DNA of 35,054 bases from SIG575 sp045534165 (GCA_045534165.1 JAZSJD010000026.1:1-35054); one strand, 5' to 3'; shown: positions 23,236-31,609, numbered from the stretch's first letter. Numbers and translations are program-made. Notes: a model not told the origin generated them from the letters alone.

Positions 23236-24852
23236 ATGAAAAAATCATTGTGTATTGTCCTTAGCTTTGTAATAGCTGTTTCAGCTGTTGCAATCGGCTT
23301 ATCTGTTTTTGCAGGCACAGATTCTTTGTCAGTAATTTCAGGTCCTGATAAGCTTTATTACCTTGAAGTACCAAACAGTATTGATGTAGCAGGTACAAAG
23401 CTTAACGTTAAAATTAATGGTGAAGATCAGGTGGTTGAATTAACAAAGAATATTGCAAAAAGCGGTAATCTTGCAGATGCAATCCCCACAACAGAAGAAA
23501 CAACTGTACCTGAAGAAACAACTGTTGAAGAAACAGTAACAGATGCACCTGTTGTTGATGAAACAACAGAAAAAGAACTTGCAGATGTAAATAAAGTCAA
23601 AGTTTATTATGATGATAAAATTGTTGACGGTGCAAACAAAGTTATCTTCAAGTATGATGAACAGATAGCAGAAACATATATTTACGTAAGTAAAGAACCT
23701 GTTAAGAGCATCAAAGTTACAAAAAATCCCAACAAAACAAACTATTTCTATATCTATGACAATGATAAAAAAATTGATTTGTCAGGCTTGGAAATTACTG
23801 TAACATTCAAAGATTTTGGCGATGGCGAAAAAACTTTTGTTTACAAATACGATGATGCTAAGTCTTTGAATTTTATGGGTTATGAATTCGGTATGTATTT
23901 TGCATACCAGCGCCAGGTTGGTAAGAATCCCATGATTGTAACTTACCTTGGTAAAGAAACACAATTCAACCTTTACTATAACGAAATTTATCCCGGTGAT
24001 GTAAATGATGACGGTGCTGTTAATGCTGCAGACCTTGTAAGACTTTCAAGAATCGTTATCAACAGAGAAAAGCTTGATTATAATCCTTTGACTACTGACC
24101 TTGTTGAGGATGGTAAAATTAATCAGAACGATCTTATCAAACTTCAGGAAATGCTTACAGAGCCTGACAACACAGGCGAATTTGACTGGGTGTTTGATGC
24201 AAAACTTCTTTCATACATGGTATCTGCAGATGGTTATTTCTACACAGCAGATGACCCATGGCAGAGAAACTTCGGCTTCAATGCACTTTATGACTATGCA
24301 ACTCCCTACACATTCATGTATTATGACACATTCCGTGTCTTCTTTGACTATGGTACATATGAAGATGGCACTACAAAACAGTGGATGATTCAGCCCTGGA
24401 AGGGTCAGTATGGCATGGTGCTTTACGGTGCAGAGCTTGGTGTTTACACTAAACCTGAAACACGTGTTACACCTCACTACGATTGTGCAAATGATGAAGA
24501 TAGTCTGAATATGCAGATGACAGTTTATAAGGATGAAAAAGAAGCTTTCTCAATGCCTTATAAAAAGTATTGGTGGATCACAGGCTTCAAACCCGGTGCA
24601 CTGAAGAACTATACTGATATGTCAAAACCACATGATCAGCTTACAATTAAGTTCGGAATCGATTTCCCCACAAACGAAATGGCAAATCTTTTTGTTGCAG
24701 GTCTTGAAGAAAGAGGATTTACACGAGCAGGTTTCCTTGATACTGTGAATTTCAGTAAAGTTGATGTCTACACAATTAAAAATAACAAGGTTGAGTTCCT
24801 CTGGAGAAACGTTGTTGGCTCCGATCAGGGAACAAACATACCCAATAACTAA
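23236..24852 (+). CDS. Secreted dockerin type I protein with C-terminal DUF4474 domain
   Basis: The 538-residue protein has a signal peptide (about 1-27), a Thr/Glu-rich spacer near residues 82-115, an Ig-like region (IKVTKNPNKTNYFYIYDN...), a dockerin at about 253-308 and a DUF4474 domain to the end. In the dockerin, loop 1 DVNDDGAVNAAD has all calcium ligands; loop 2 DLVEDGKINQND has Val where the third ligand is normally Asn/Asp. DUF4474 hallmarks are FGFNALYDYATP, YYDTFRVFFDYG and WMIQPWKGQYGMVLYGAELGVYTKP; its activity is unknown. GAGGTGAT precedes the ATG. Two cohesin-protein genes follow directly, so the dockerin probably docks it to one of them. Confidence 0.9.
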   Translation: MKKSLCIVLSFVIAVSAVAIGLSVFAGTDSLSVISGPDKLYYLEVPNSIDVAGTKLNVKINGEDQVVELTKNIAKSGNLADAIPTTEETTVPEETTVEETVTDAPVVDETTEKELADVNKVKVYYDDKIVDGANKVIFKYDEQIAETYIYVSKEPVKSIKVTKNPNKTNYFYIYDNDKKIDLSGLEITVTFKDFGDGEKTFVYKYDDAKSLNFMGYEFGMYFAYQRQVGKNPMIVTYLGKETQFNLYYNEIYPGDVNDDGAVNAADLVRLSRIVINREKLDYNPLTTDLVEDGKINQNDLIKLQEMLTEPDNTGEFDWVFDAKLLSYMVSADGYFYTADDPWQRNFGFNALYDYATPYTFMYYDTFRVFFDYGTYEDGTTKQWMIQPWKGQYGMVLYGAELGVYTKPETRVTPHYDCANDEDSLNMQMTVYKDEKEAFSMPYKKYWWITGFKPGALKNYTDMSKPHDQLTIKFGIDFPTNEMANLFVAGLEERGFTRAGFLDTVNFSKVDVYTIKNNKVEFLWRNVVGSDQGTNIPNN

Positions 24853-24867
24853 GGAGGTGCCTGAATT

Positions 24868-25713
24868 ATGAAAAATACTAAAAAGTTCTTAAGCATACTT
24901 CTCGCACTTGTTCTTATGCTTGCTCCTATGACTGTCGGCATCACAGCTTCTGCTGCAAACGATATGATTTTCAAGGTGAGCAGTGTAAAAAAAGCAAAAC
25001 CCGGCCAGGAAGTTACAATTAAAGTAACACTTGAAAATTCAAAAAATGTTTGTGTAGTTAACCCCACAGTTGAATATGATGCTGATAAACTTGAATTTTT
25101 AAGCGCAACAAATGGTGATGTTTTCAAGTCAAATGCATTCAAAATCGGTGCGGCTCGTGAAGGTAAAGTAAGAATTCTTTACTACAACGGTGTTACAGAT
25201 ACATCTAAAAACGGTACAGTTTGCACATTGAAATTCAAAGTGCTTGATAATGCTGAAGGTTATGCAGATGTTTCACTCGATTTCCCCGAAAACAGTGTTG
25301 TTGATTCAAAAGAAAAAGCAGTCAGTTTTGACAACGAGAGCGGTACAGTTCAGATAGTTTCTCCTGTTATCCATGCACTTCGTTCAGATGAAACAGAGCT
25401 TACAAAAGAAAATGCAAATCCGATTGAAGATGGTAAATACTATCAGAAGGTTCCCTTATTTGCACGCTACAGAGCACAGAGCGTTAAGCTTATGCCTGAA
25501 CTTGTAGGCGATACAGTTAAGAGCGTAGAGTGGTCAGTTGATACAAACAGACTTCTCGTTGACGAAGATGGTGTTGTAACACCTAACCGTCCATGGTACT
25601 GCAGAGCAAACATTACAGCAAAAATTACAAACAAAAACGGTGAAGTGTTTGAAAAGACAGTTATGGTTGAATTCTTCAAACTCGGAATCACAAAACGTCT
25701 TCCTGTATTTTAA
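24868..25713 (+). CDS. Secreted cohesin-domain protein (no anchor) with Ig-like domain
   Basis: The 281-residue protein has a signal peptide (about 1-30, ending ASAAN). A cohesin-like jelly-roll domain follows at about 33-168 (KAKPGQEVTIKVTLENSKNV, VEYDADKLEFLSA, NGTVCTLKFKVLD, ending SGTVQIV), then a Big-type Ig-like domain of about 100 residues (KLMPELVGDTVKSVEWSVDTNRLLVDEDGVVTP). No membrane anchor, LPxTG or SLH module is seen. TAAGGAGGTG, overlapping the dockerin gene stop, gives a strong ribosome binding site; the genes are 15 nt apart and clearly co-transcribed. It could act as a soluble adaptor that binds the dockerin protein. The cohesin call is based on fold-level motifs and on the adjacent dockerin. 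Confidence 0.85.
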   Translation: MKNTKKFLSILLALVLMLAPMTVGITASAANDMIFKVSSVKKAKPGQEVTIKVTLENSKNVCVVNPTVEYDADKLEFLSATNGDVFKSNAFKIGAAREGKVRILYYNGVTDTSKNGTVCTLKFKVLDNAEGYADVSLDFPENSVVDSKEKAVSFDNESGTVQIVSPVIHALRSDETELTKENANPIEDGKYYQKVPLFARYRAQSVKLMPELVGDTVKSVEWSVDTNRLLVDEDGVVTPNRPWYCRANITAKITNKNGEVFEKTVMVEFFKLGITKRLPVF

Positions 25714-25724
25714 TTAAAATTTTC

Positions 25725-25769
25725 AAATGGAACGTGTCGTTTTCGGCACGTTTCCATTTAATGTTTTTT
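25725..25769 (+). terminator. Terminator between the two cohesin genes
   Basis: A long hairpin, AAATGGAACGTG (25725-25736) paired with 25747-25759 with one bulge and a TTTT loop region, is followed by TTTTTT at about 25764-25769. It should reduce transcription into the anchored cohesin gene, which starts 16 nt later. Confidence 0.75.
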
Positions 25770-25784
25770 ATGAGGTGATATATA

Positions 25785-26660
25785 ATGAAAAATAAAATTA
25801 TCAGCCTTGCGTTAGCATTAGTGATGGTTTTCAGCGTTGTTTCACTTTCAACAGTAGTTGCTTTTGCTGCAGATACAGCATTGACAGTAACTAAAGTAAG
25901 CGAAACACCTACAACAGTTAAAGTTGCTGTTGGTATCACAGGTAACACAGGTTTAGGTGCACTTGGTGCAACACTTAACTATGATAATACAATTCTTAAA
26001 CTTGAATCAGTTGATGAGGCAGGTATTACATCTGCAGCAGGAATGCCTGTTTTTGAAGGTGCACACAGCGACGGTAGTGTAAGCATTACTGTTATGAACA
26101 GCAATTCAGGTGCAGGTACAAAAGAAAACGGTACAGTTTGTATCGCAACTTTTACAAAACTTTCAACAGTTACAGACGGTACACAGGCTAACATCAGTGT
26201 AAACAGTGATGAAGGTATGACTCTTGATATTGACGGTAATGCAATGTCAGTTGGTGGCGGTAGTGCAGCAATTACTCTTTCTGCGGCAGCAAAAGAAGAA
26301 ACAACAAAAGCTCCCGAAGTAACAAAGAAACCTGAAGTAACAAAAAAACCTGATGCAACAAAGGCTCCTAATACTACAACAAGACCTGCTCCCAATGCAA
26401 TTGTAAGTCCCACACTTCCCGGTGTTACAGTTCCCACAACTGCTGAGGTAACAACAGAAGAATATACATATACATATCCCTTATATGAAGAAGATACATC
26501 ATATGTATATGAAGAACCTACAACAGAAGAGGCTGAAGAAGATGAAAGCAAACCTGAAGTGGGTAAAATTATCAAATTTGTCGTTTTGATTGGTGTTATT
26601 CTTTTATGTGTAGCAGCTATCGTTGTTGTTGTGATTATTTCAAAGAAAAAATCTAACTGA
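25785..26660 (+). CDS. Membrane-anchored cohesin-domain protein (mini-scaffoldin)
   Basis: The 291-residue protein has a signal peptide (about 1-29), one cohesin-like domain at about 30-165 (VAVGITGNTGLGALGATLNYDNTILKLESV, NGTVCIATFTKL), and a linker of about 95 residues. The linker has Thr/Pro/Lys repeats (TKKPEVTKKPD) followed by a Tyr/Glu/Thr-rich acidic part. One membrane helix (about 266-287) and a short KKKSN cytoplasmic tail end it. This is a type I surface display topology: the cohesin is held outside the membrane on a stalk. GAGGTGAT precedes the ATG. It probably retains dockerin-bearing proteins at the surface; the neighbouring DUF4474 protein is the obvious candidate. There is no sortase motif. 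Confidence 0.87.
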   Translation: MKNKIISLALALVMVFSVVSLSTVVAFAADTALTVTKVSETPTTVKVAVGITGNTGLGALGATLNYDNTILKLESVDEAGITSAAGMPVFEGAHSDGSVSITVMNSNSGAGTKENGTVCIATFTKLSTVTDGTQANISVNSDEGMTLDIDGNAMSVGGGSAAITLSAAAKEETTKAPEVTKKPEVTKKPDATKAPNTTTRPAPNAIVSPTLPGVTVPTTAEVTTEEYTYTYPLYEEDTSYVYEEPTTEEAEEDESKPEVGKIIKFVVLIGVILLCVAAIVVVVIISKKKSN

Positions 26661-26676
26661 TTAAAACAAAAAAGTA

Positions 26677-26712
26677 AGAGTTCAATGCGTTAAGCATTGA
26701 ACTCTTTTTTTA
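26677..26712. terminator. Bidirectional terminator between convergent genes
   Basis: AGAGTTCAATGC (26677-26688) pairs perfectly with GCATTGAACTCT (26694-26705), with a 5-nt loop and seven T after the 3' arm. The minus strand also meets a T-rich stretch, so it can serve both the cohesin gene and the decarboxylase gene, whose stop lies at 26710. Confidence 0.88.
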
Positions 26713-28038
26713 TTTCACAACGCGACATTTTTTAATTCCGTAATATTTAAAACATTCTATTGCTCGGTCGTCGATTATTTCTCCGCACATAACAATGGGC
26801 ACAGCAGGGGGGCAACCTATTGCAGCACTTGCGAGAATTCTGCCGTTACAATTTTCAACAACGGCAAATTCACTTGGTATAAATGAAGCCTCTCTTGCAG
26901 ATAAAGCTTTTTCAGGGATGCTCATTGGTGGTGGACTTTCCTTTATTTCTTCTTCGAACGGTATTGATTTTAAAGCATTTTCCAAAGCTTTAAGTCCGTC
27001 TTTACCGATTTCAGGAGTCAGCATAAAAACAATATAATCTTTATCTGCAAATTCGCAGATGATTTTTTTTTCTGATAAAATTTTTGCAAATTCATCTGCA
27101 TAATAACCGATAGGTTTTGTTTCTATTGTAATTTTAAGGGGCTCATTTCCTGAAAGAGAAAAACCATTATTTATTAATTCGTTTTTTAAATCTGCCACTT
27201 TTTCTGCAAATTCGCAAAGCTTTTCTTTATACCCGTCAGCAATATATCTGTTAGCCATATCAAGGGATTGCAGTATAAGATATGAAGGGCTTGTAGAGCC
27301 AAATAGTGCCAAAGCATTTTTTGCATTTTCTTTGAAAATTGCAGGTGCATTCCTGCTGATGTGCAGATATGCACCACCTGTTAAAACGGGGAGAGTCTTG
27401 TGTGCAGAATCGCAACACATATCAGCTCCCGAATCAATAGGATGCTGTGACGGATTCAAAAATTTAAGATAAGCGCCGTGAGCATTGTCAACAAGAAGTA
27501 ATATATCATTCTTGTGGCAGATTTCTGCAATGCTTTTTAAATCAACAGTGTTTCCAAGATAATCAGGTGAGGTGAGATATACAGCAGTTGGCTTTTCTTT
27601 TGATGAGAGAATGAAATTTTTTAACATTTCAGCATCTGTTTTGCAGGAAAGGTAAGAGTCAGAATAAATCCACTCAACGTCAAAATCCAACAATATGTTT
27701 GCGCTTAAAAAGCTTTTATGTGCATTTCTTCCTGCCATTATCAAAGGTTTTTTATTTTCTTCTTTTGCTTTCAGACAAGCCAAATAAAGCATTGCACGGA
27801 TGCAAAGTGAAGAACCTTCTGTTGAATAAAAAGTATCAGCACCGAAAAGGGCAGAAGCGTTATTTTCGCTTTCCTTTATAATTCCGTCAGCTTCATATAA
27901 ACTGTCAGCACCGTTTATTTCTGTGATATCAGAACTTTCCATTCCTAAAAAATCAACGCCTTTGTGCCCCGGCATATGAAGTCTTAAAAAATCTTCACCT
28001 GAATATTTTTCAACAAAATCTACAATAGGTGTTTTCAT
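26710..28038 (-). CDS. Orn/Lys/Arg decarboxylase family PLP enzyme
   Basis: The 442-residue fold-type I PLP enzyme starts with FLRLHMPGHKG, the family N-terminal motif. GADTFYSTEGSS, VDNAHGAY (Asp184, PLP pyridine contact; His187) and DSAHKTLPVLTGGAYLH with the Schiff-base Lys214 follow. A C-terminal OKR-type domain (ASAAIGCPPAVPIVMCGE) completes it. The group decarboxylates arginine, lysine or ornithine for polyamine synthesis or acid response; substrate cannot be read from sequence here. It is shorter than the inducible enterobacterial forms and resembles the YaaO-like clostridial group. Its ATG overlaps the maturase stop by one base (TGATG), so its translation is coupled to the SCIFF maturase. 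Confidence 0.88.
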   Translation of the reverse strand: MKTPIVDFVEKYSGEDFLRLHMPGHKGVDFLGMESSDITEINGADSLYEADGIIKESENNASALFGADTFYSTEGSSLCIRAMLYLACLKAKEENKKPLIMAGRNAHKSFLSANILLDFDVEWIYSDSYLSCKTDAEMLKNFILSSKEKPTAVYLTSPDYLGNTVDLKSIAEICHKNDILLLVDNAHGAYLKFLNPSQHPIDSGADMCCDSAHKTLPVLTGGAYLHISRNAPAIFKENAKNALALFGSTSPSYLILQSLDMANRYIADGYKEKLCEFAEKVADLKNELINNGFSLSGNEPLKITIETKPIGYYADEFAKILSEKKIICEFADKDYIVFMLTPEIGKDGLKALENALKSIPFEEEIKESPPPMSIPEKALSAREASFIPSEFAVVENCNGRILASAAIGCPPAVPIVMCGEIIDDRAIECFKYYGIKKCRVVK

Positions 28039-29414
28039 CAGTTTTCACCGCCGAATGCTCTCGCTACCGCAACAGCAATTGCACACTCCATTCTTTTTCT
28101 GAAAAGCTCACATCCATATTTATATATGCCTTTTATTGAGCCTGTTGCATGGTATGCATTTGCAGCACAACCACCTGAACAATATAATTTTGCCCAACAA
28201 TCGTGACACTCTTTTCTTGCATAAACATTGCAGGAAAGGAACTCGTCCTGTATTGCTGTGTTGTCAACACCATTCCAGATATCGCCCAGTTTGAATTTTT
28301 CATCGCCGACAAACTGATGGCAGGGGTAAAGATCACCCCATGGTGTAACAGCCATATATTCTGTACCTGAACCGCAACCTGAAATTCTCTTATAAATGCA
28401 AGGTCCGCCTGTTAAATCAATCATATAGTGATAGAAAGTAAAGGGGTTTCCTTCTTTATCTTTCTGAAGCATAAGTTCAGCTAATTTTTCATACTGCTCT
28501 TTAACAACAGGCATATCTTCCTCAGTTAATTCGGAAGGGTCACCTTTAGCACAAACAACAGGTTCCATGCTCAGTTCAGTAAATCCTAAATCAAGCATCT
28601 GTTGGATATCTTTAAGGAAATCAGGGTTTGCGTGGGTGAAAGTACCTCTCATATAATAGTTTTTGCCACCACGTGCTTCTACAAGTTTCTGGAATTTGGG
28701 AACAATTCTGTCCCAGCTTCCGTTTCCTGCATAGTCCACACGATAACGGTCGTGAATTTCTTTTCTTCCGTCAAGGCTGAGCACAACGTTACTCATCTCT
28801 TTATTGGCAAATTCAATTACGTCATCATCAATGAGAACACCGTTTGTTGTAAGGGTGAATCTGAAATTTTTATTGTGTTCTTTTTCAATACTTCTTGCAT
28901 ATTCTACCATCTGTTTCACAACGTCAAAATTCATCAATGGTTCACCACCAAAGAAGTCAACTTCAAGGTTGCGACGTGTTCCTGAATTTGCAACAAGGAA
29001 ATCAAGAGCCTGCTTACCAGTTTCAAAGCTCATTAATGCTCTTTCACCCTGATATTTACCCTGACTTGCAAAACAATACTCACAGTTTAAGTTGCATGTG
29101 TGTGCAATGTGAATACAGAGTGCTTTAATAACACCTGATGTCTTTGCTTTAAGTGTGCCTGCTTTGTCAGCAAATGTGTCAGGAGTGAAAAGTTTGCCGC
29201 TTTCTTTGAGAGTTGTCACCTGATTATAACATTCTTCCAAGTCAGCAGGGGAAACTTCGCTGTATTTATCTTTCAAAAAACTGATTATTGCAGTTTTTTC
29301 TTCTGTTTCAAATTTTTCGATTATATCATAAGCTATATCATCAACAACGTGAACAGAGCCGGAACAGATATCCAGAACAATGTTGTAGCCACCAAGTTTG
29401 AATTGATGTATCAT
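28038..29414 (-). CDS. scfB: SCIFF peptide maturase, radical SAM/SPASM thioether-forming enzyme
   Basis: The 458-residue enzyme installs thioether links in the SCIFF peptide using SAM and iron-sulfur clusters. An N-terminal PqqD-like recognition region (about 1-85) binds the leader. The radical SAM cluster motif is C107-x3-C111-x2-C114 (HTCNLNCEYCFA), followed by FFGGEPLMNFD. The SPASM region carries many cysteines (GPCIYKRISGCGSG, YPCHQF, CNVYARKECHDCWAKLYCSGGCAANAYH) for two auxiliary clusters. This arrangement is that of the characterised clostridial SCIFF maturase. AAAGGAG precedes the ATG. The precursor gene is 70 nt upstream across a hairpin, and a decarboxylase-family gene is coupled downstream. 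Confidence 0.95.
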   Translation of the reverse strand: MIHQFKLGGYNIVLDICSGSVHVVDDIAYDIIEKFETEEKTAIISFLKDKYSEVSPADLEECYNQVTTLKESGKLFTPDTFADKAGTLKAKTSGVIKALCIHIAHTCNLNCEYCFASQGKYQGERALMSFETGKQALDFLVANSGTRRNLEVDFFGGEPLMNFDVVKQMVEYARSIEKEHNKNFRFTLTTNGVLIDDDVIEFANKEMSNVVLSLDGRKEIHDRYRVDYAGNGSWDRIVPKFQKLVEARGGKNYYMRGTFTHANPDFLKDIQQMLDLGFTELSMEPVVCAKGDPSELTEEDMPVVKEQYEKLAELMLQKDKEGNPFTFYHYMIDLTGGPCIYKRISGCGSGTEYMAVTPWGDLYPCHQFVGDEKFKLGDIWNGVDNTAIQDEFLSCNVYARKECHDCWAKLYCSGGCAANAYHATGSIKGIYKYGCELFRKRMECAIAVAVARAFGGEN

Positions 29415-29442
29415 AAGTCAGTTCTCCTTTAGAAAAAAGCCT

Positions 29443-29473
29443 AAAAAATGCCGCCGTATGTCGGCGGCATTTT
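29443..29473 (-). terminator. Attenuator-like hairpin between SCIFF precursor and maturase
   Basis: A 12-bp perfect stem (29462-29473 with 29445-29456) with GC-rich CCGCCG core ends, on the minus strand, in a run of T. It lies 12 nt after the precursor stop and 29 nt before the maturase start. Partial termination would yield more precursor than enzyme. Confidence 0.82.
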
Positions 29474-29484
29474 CGTTCTTTTAA

Positions 29485-29640
29485 TTATTTGCTTTCTTTT
29501 GTTGTGCTTTCACACTGCTGGTTAGCAATACCACAGCTTGTTTTGCAAGCAGACTGGCAAGATGTCTGGCATTCGCCACAACCGCCGTTTTTAGCACTTT
29601 CGCAAAGATTACGAGTTTCAAGAGTTTTGATGTGTTCCAT
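29485..29640 (-). CDS. scfA: SCIFF ribosomal peptide precursor (six cysteines in forty-five)
   Basis: The 51-residue precursor starts MEHIKTLETRNL, a leader typical of SCIFF peptides. Its cysteine-rich core CGECQTSCQSACKTSCG is almost invariant across Clostridia. Cysteines are at 13, 21, 24, 28, 32, 36 and 43: the six core ones plus an extra one at 13 in the leader/core border. The downstream maturase crosslinks core cysteines to Thr or other residues. GGAGGTAG lies before the ATG at 29640 and a consensus promoter lies upstream. The biological role of mature SCIFF is unknown. Confidence 0.95.
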   Translation of the reverse strand: MEHIKTLETRNLCESAKNGGCGECQTSCQSACKTSCGIANQQCESTTKESK

Positions 29641-29670
29641 GATAGCTACCTCCACAAAATTGTTTACATA

Positions 29671-29699
29671 ATTATATCACTTTTAACTTTTTAAGTCAA
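29671..29699 (-). promoter_or_regulatory. Sigma-A promoter of the SCIFF operon
   Basis: On the minus strand TTGACT (29699-29694) and TATAAT (29676-29671) are separated by 17 bp, about 30 nt ahead of the SCIFF start codon. Confidence 0.8.
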
Positions 29700-29768
29700 T
29701 ACACTTTTACCTGATAAAATGATGAGTGTAATAATTATTCAATTTTTAATGAATTTTTATAATTTTTC

Positions 29769-29797
29769 TTTACAAATAAGCAATTTTATGGTAAAAA
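29769..29797 (+). promoter_or_regulatory. Possible promoter of the ceramidase-like/amino-sugar operon
   Basis: TTTACA (29769-29774) and TAAAAA (29792-29797) with a 17-bp spacer, 39 nt before the ATG. The -10 is weak and the region is very A/T-rich. Confidence 0.35.
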
Positions 29798-29836
29798 TAA
29801 ATAGTAAAATACTTTTTGCATAAGGAGTTGTTAATT

Positions 29837-31588
29837 ATGAAAAAGAAAATTACCTCAGTTGTTGCAGTATTCCTTGCACTAACAATGCTTTTTACTGTTA
29901 ATGTATCAGCATTATCTGTTGGTAATGACCACAATTTTGCTATCAGAACAGCAACAACCATTATCGGTGGAATTATTGATGGTGCTTTTGGCTTCCTTGA
30001 TTTGCTTATTCCTGATATGGATTGTGTAACAAAAGAAGAATATTTTGCAGGCGAAAGCCAGAATTTCTATGAAGGTACTGAAACTTTCATTGATGAAGCA
30101 GCAGAAGGTGCTTCATGGTCACTTGGTTTTGGTAAAGAAAGCCTTGTTCCCGATAACCTTAAAGACGGTTCAAAGAAATATTATACAGGTGGCTATTTCA
30201 CTCAGAAGGTAGAAGGCGTTTATGACGACCAGAGAGCAAACGCTATTGCTCTTAATGATGGCTCAGGCAGAGGTACATCTGTTTTTGTTGCAATTGACGG
30301 TATCGGCGTAGGTAACGCAGATGTTCGTGCTATCAGAGAAATGGCAGAAAAGAAACTTGCTGATAAAGGTATCAAGAGTGATATCAATGCAATCAATATC
30401 AACGCAACACATTGTCATACAGTTTGCGATACACAGGGTATCGGTATTGACCTTATTTTAAGAGTTTTCCGCAATATGCTTGCATGGATTCCTTTTGTAG
30501 AGCTTGACAGAAACATTGATGATGAATTTTTAGCAAAAATGATTGACGGCGCATCAGATGCAATTGTTGAAGCATATATGAATATTGAAACAGGTAAGCT
30601 TTACTATTTCGAAACAGTAGGTATCGGTAAATCCGAACAGCTTCAGAATTACCTTGATGATGAATATTCATATCTCCATAATAAGAGATATGATGAAGAA
30701 GGTTATCAGCACGTATGGGCATGTTTTAAATTTGTCCCTGATAACACTGCATCAAAGCCAACTGTTTTTGCAAACATTGGTGCTCACCCCACAACAATCG
30801 AAAGGTCAACAACACTTCTTTCAGCTGACTTCCCCAACTTTATGGAAGAAAAACTGAACGAAGAAGGAATGAATTTTATGTTCATTCAGGGCGCACAGTC
30901 TCCCATTTCTGTTCAGAAGGGTGCTGTTGAAACTCCTGAAATTATTGAAAAAGTTGATGCTGAAGTTGCAGCAAATCCTGAACTTGCACCTTACAGAAAC
31001 TCAAAATCTCTCGGCTATGAATTTGCAAGACTTATCCTTGAAGCACAGGAAAATGCAAAGGAAGTTGATCCCATTCTCAATGTAAAAATGACAGAATATG
31101 CAATTCCTCTTGAAAGAGGTCTCTATCAGGTTGGTGCAACAAACGGTTTCCTTGGCATCACATTGGTTAAGGATGAAGAAAGTCCTGTAAACCATTCAAT
31201 AGTTACAGAAGCAGGTTATATCGAAATCGGCAAAGATATTGTTCTTCTTACTGTACCGGGTGAACTTGTTCCTCAGCTTGTTTATGGTAACGTTGTTTCT
31301 GCTGAAGAATCTTACACAGGTGAAGAATGGACAATTCCATGCACATCAACCCTTATTCCTGAAGGCAAAACAGTTCTTGTAATGGGACTTTGTAATGATG
31401 CTATCGGCTATATCGTTCCTGATACTGACTATGCTCACTTTATTGCAGATTCACTCTGGAGTATGGATGGTATGGAAGGTTTGTATGGCCCTGCAAAGAG
31501 ACACTATGAAGAACTTCTTGCAACAGGCAGTAAAGCAGGTTCAACAACAATTTCAGTTCTCAATGAACTTGTAAAAGGCGCAAACTAA
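29837..31588 (+). CDS. Secreted neutral/alkaline ceramidase-like hydrolase
   Basis: The 583-residue protein has a signal peptide (about 1-26, ending NVSALS), then a short hydrophobic amphipathic stretch (TTIIGGIIDGAFGFLDLLIP). The enzyme domain shows the neutral ceramidase pattern: an ININATHCHT motif (H192, H194, presumed zinc ligands), a later ANIGAHPTT (H317), FIQGAQSPIS, and VPGELVPQL near the C-terminus. Neutral ceramidases are zinc amidases that cleave ceramide to sphingosine and fatty acid; relatives act on other N-acyl substrates. AAGGAG sits nine nt before the ATG at 29837; the ATG at 29816 lies ahead of that site and was rejected. It is 21 nt from the kinase gene, so probably co-transcribed with an amino-sugar operon. 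Substrate uncertain. Confidence 0.75.
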   Translation: MKKKITSVVAVFLALTMLFTVNVSALSVGNDHNFAIRTATTIIGGIIDGAFGFLDLLIPDMDCVTKEEYFAGESQNFYEGTETFIDEAAEGASWSLGFGKESLVPDNLKDGSKKYYTGGYFTQKVEGVYDDQRANAIALNDGSGRGTSVFVAIDGIGVGNADVRAIREMAEKKLADKGIKSDINAININATHCHTVCDTQGIGIDLILRVFRNMLAWIPFVELDRNIDDEFLAKMIDGASDAIVEAYMNIETGKLYYFETVGIGKSEQLQNYLDDEYSYLHNKRYDEEGYQHVWACFKFVPDNTASKPTVFANIGAHPTTIERSTTLLSADFPNFMEEKLNEEGMNFMFIQGAQSPISVQKGAVETPEIIEKVDAEVAANPELAPYRNSKSLGYEFARLILEAQENAKEVDPILNVKMTEYAIPLERGLYQVGATNGFLGITLVKDEESPVNHSIVTEAGYIEIGKDIVLLTVPGELVPQLVYGNVVSAEESYTGEEWTIPCTSTLIPEGKTVLVMGLCNDAIGYIVPDTDYAHFIADSLWSMDGMEGLYGPAKRHYEELLATGSKAGSTTISVLNELVKGAN

Positions 31589-31609
31589 ATTACGAACGGG
31601 GATATTCTT

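Noticed and set aside
26300..26400. Short tandem repeats that could suggest a CRISPR-like or VNTR array
   Set aside because: They are codon-level repeats of a TKKPE/D linker in the cohesin protein, too short and without unique spacers.
25979..26575. 198-codon frame antisense to the anchored cohesin gene
   Set aside because: Ser/Val-rich low-complexity mirror of the Thr/Glu-rich linker; the + strand protein has signal peptide, domain and anchor.
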